Source of the DNA: Acidimicrobiaceae bacterium
GTDB lineage: Bacteria; Actinomycetota; Acidimicrobiia; Acidimicrobiales; Palsa-688
Length of the DNA: 5,267 bases
Reading direction: 5' to 3'
NCBI GenBank assembly: GCA_009785715.1
Contig: WQVT01000210.1
Coordinates: 1-5,267 of the forward strand
Shown here: positions 5,196 to 5,267 of the stretch, piece by piece
How positions within the stretch are numbered: position 1 is the stretch's first letter
How the letters are laid out: every line of letters starts with the position of its first letter
Notes under the pieces: generated by a model
What the model saw: only the letters and a program-made list of their open reading frames with translations
Databases searched by the model: none
What the model was told of the DNA's origin: nothing
Position numbers and translations under genes: made by a program

Positions 5196-5261
5196 CGTTG
5201 TGTGCCAGAACGGTCGTTGTGTGCCAGAACGCGCGGTATACGCGCGTTTTGGAACACAACG
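5196..5261. repeat. Cluster of three 17-bp palindromes CGTTnTGnnnCAnAACG with a long hairpin
   Basis: The 17-mer pattern CGTTnTGnnnCAnAACG is met at 5196-5212, 5215-5231 and 5245-5261. The first two are identical (CGTTGTGTGCCAGAACG); the third is CGTTTTGGAACACAACG, closer to their reverse complement. Centres are 19 and 30 bp apart. Around copies 2 and 3 the symmetry extends: 5215-5235 pairs with 5241-5261 as a 21-bp stem with one mismatch (5223/5253) and one G-T pair (5227/5249), around the 5-nt loop GTATA. Copy 1 could replace copy 2 as the partner of copy 3 over the 17-bp core. This could be an operator cluster for whatever lies past 5267, a mobile-element end, or a structured RNA element. 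No gene is visible in 5164-5267. Confidence 0.75.
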
Positions 5262-5267
5262 GCCAAA

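Noticed and set aside
5208..5219. LexA (SOS) box from GAACGGTCGTTG
   Set aside because: Resembles GAACnnnnGTTC but the last base is wrong and the flanking bases of the actinobacterial box do not fit; it is better explained as the junction of two 17-bp palindromes.
5196..5261. CRISPR array
   Set aside because: Only two direct 17-bp copies with a 2-nt gap and one inverted copy; no spacers of 30-40 nt and no cas gene.

Overview
The window is GC-rich and tightly packed. It carries eight protein genes, seven on the + strand and one small gene on the - strand, and no RNA gene, insertion sequence or CRISPR array that I can see. It looks like chromosomal DNA from an Actinomycetota lineage outside the Mycobacterium/Streptomyces groups, quite possibly Acidimicrobiia or a relative. 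Three things suggest this: an actinobacterial-type DapD, a DUF2993 envelope protein, and several genes whose only visible promoter element is a TAnnnT -10 hexamer lying 6-8 nt before the start codon, as expected for leaderless transcripts. The placement is an inference.

Layout. (1) 1-438: C-terminal part of a coproheme decarboxylase (HemQ/ChdC), last step of the coproporphyrin-dependent heme pathway. (2) 439-534: spacer with a 14-bp tandem repeat and a -10 box. (3) 535-2469: a likely three-gene operon: LarE (sulfur insertion for the nickel-pincer cofactor), a membrane-anchored DUF2993 lipid-binding-like protein, and an unrecognised soluble protein coupled by a TGATG overlap. (4) 2498-2746, - strand: a small four-cysteine protein convergent with that operon. 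(5) 2747-2843: divergent promoter region with a 9-bp inverted repeat. (6) 2844-4198: a Nudix hydrolase and an unrecognised 209-aa protein, overlapping by four bases (GTGA). (7) 4222-5163: DapD (lysine/diaminopimelate synthesis) with its own leaderless promoter. (8) 5164-5267: GC-rich hairpin, then three copies of a 17-bp palindrome, two of which fold into a long hairpin.

The genes do not form one pathway; this reads as core-metabolism housekeeping DNA. The parts most worth a second look are the palindrome cluster after dapD, the repeated leaderless promoter design, a LarE with no Lar partner genes in view and possible iron-sulfur cysteines, and three conserved-looking proteins of unknown function (1990-2469, 2498-2746, 3569-4198). 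I found no convincing new defence or mobile system.
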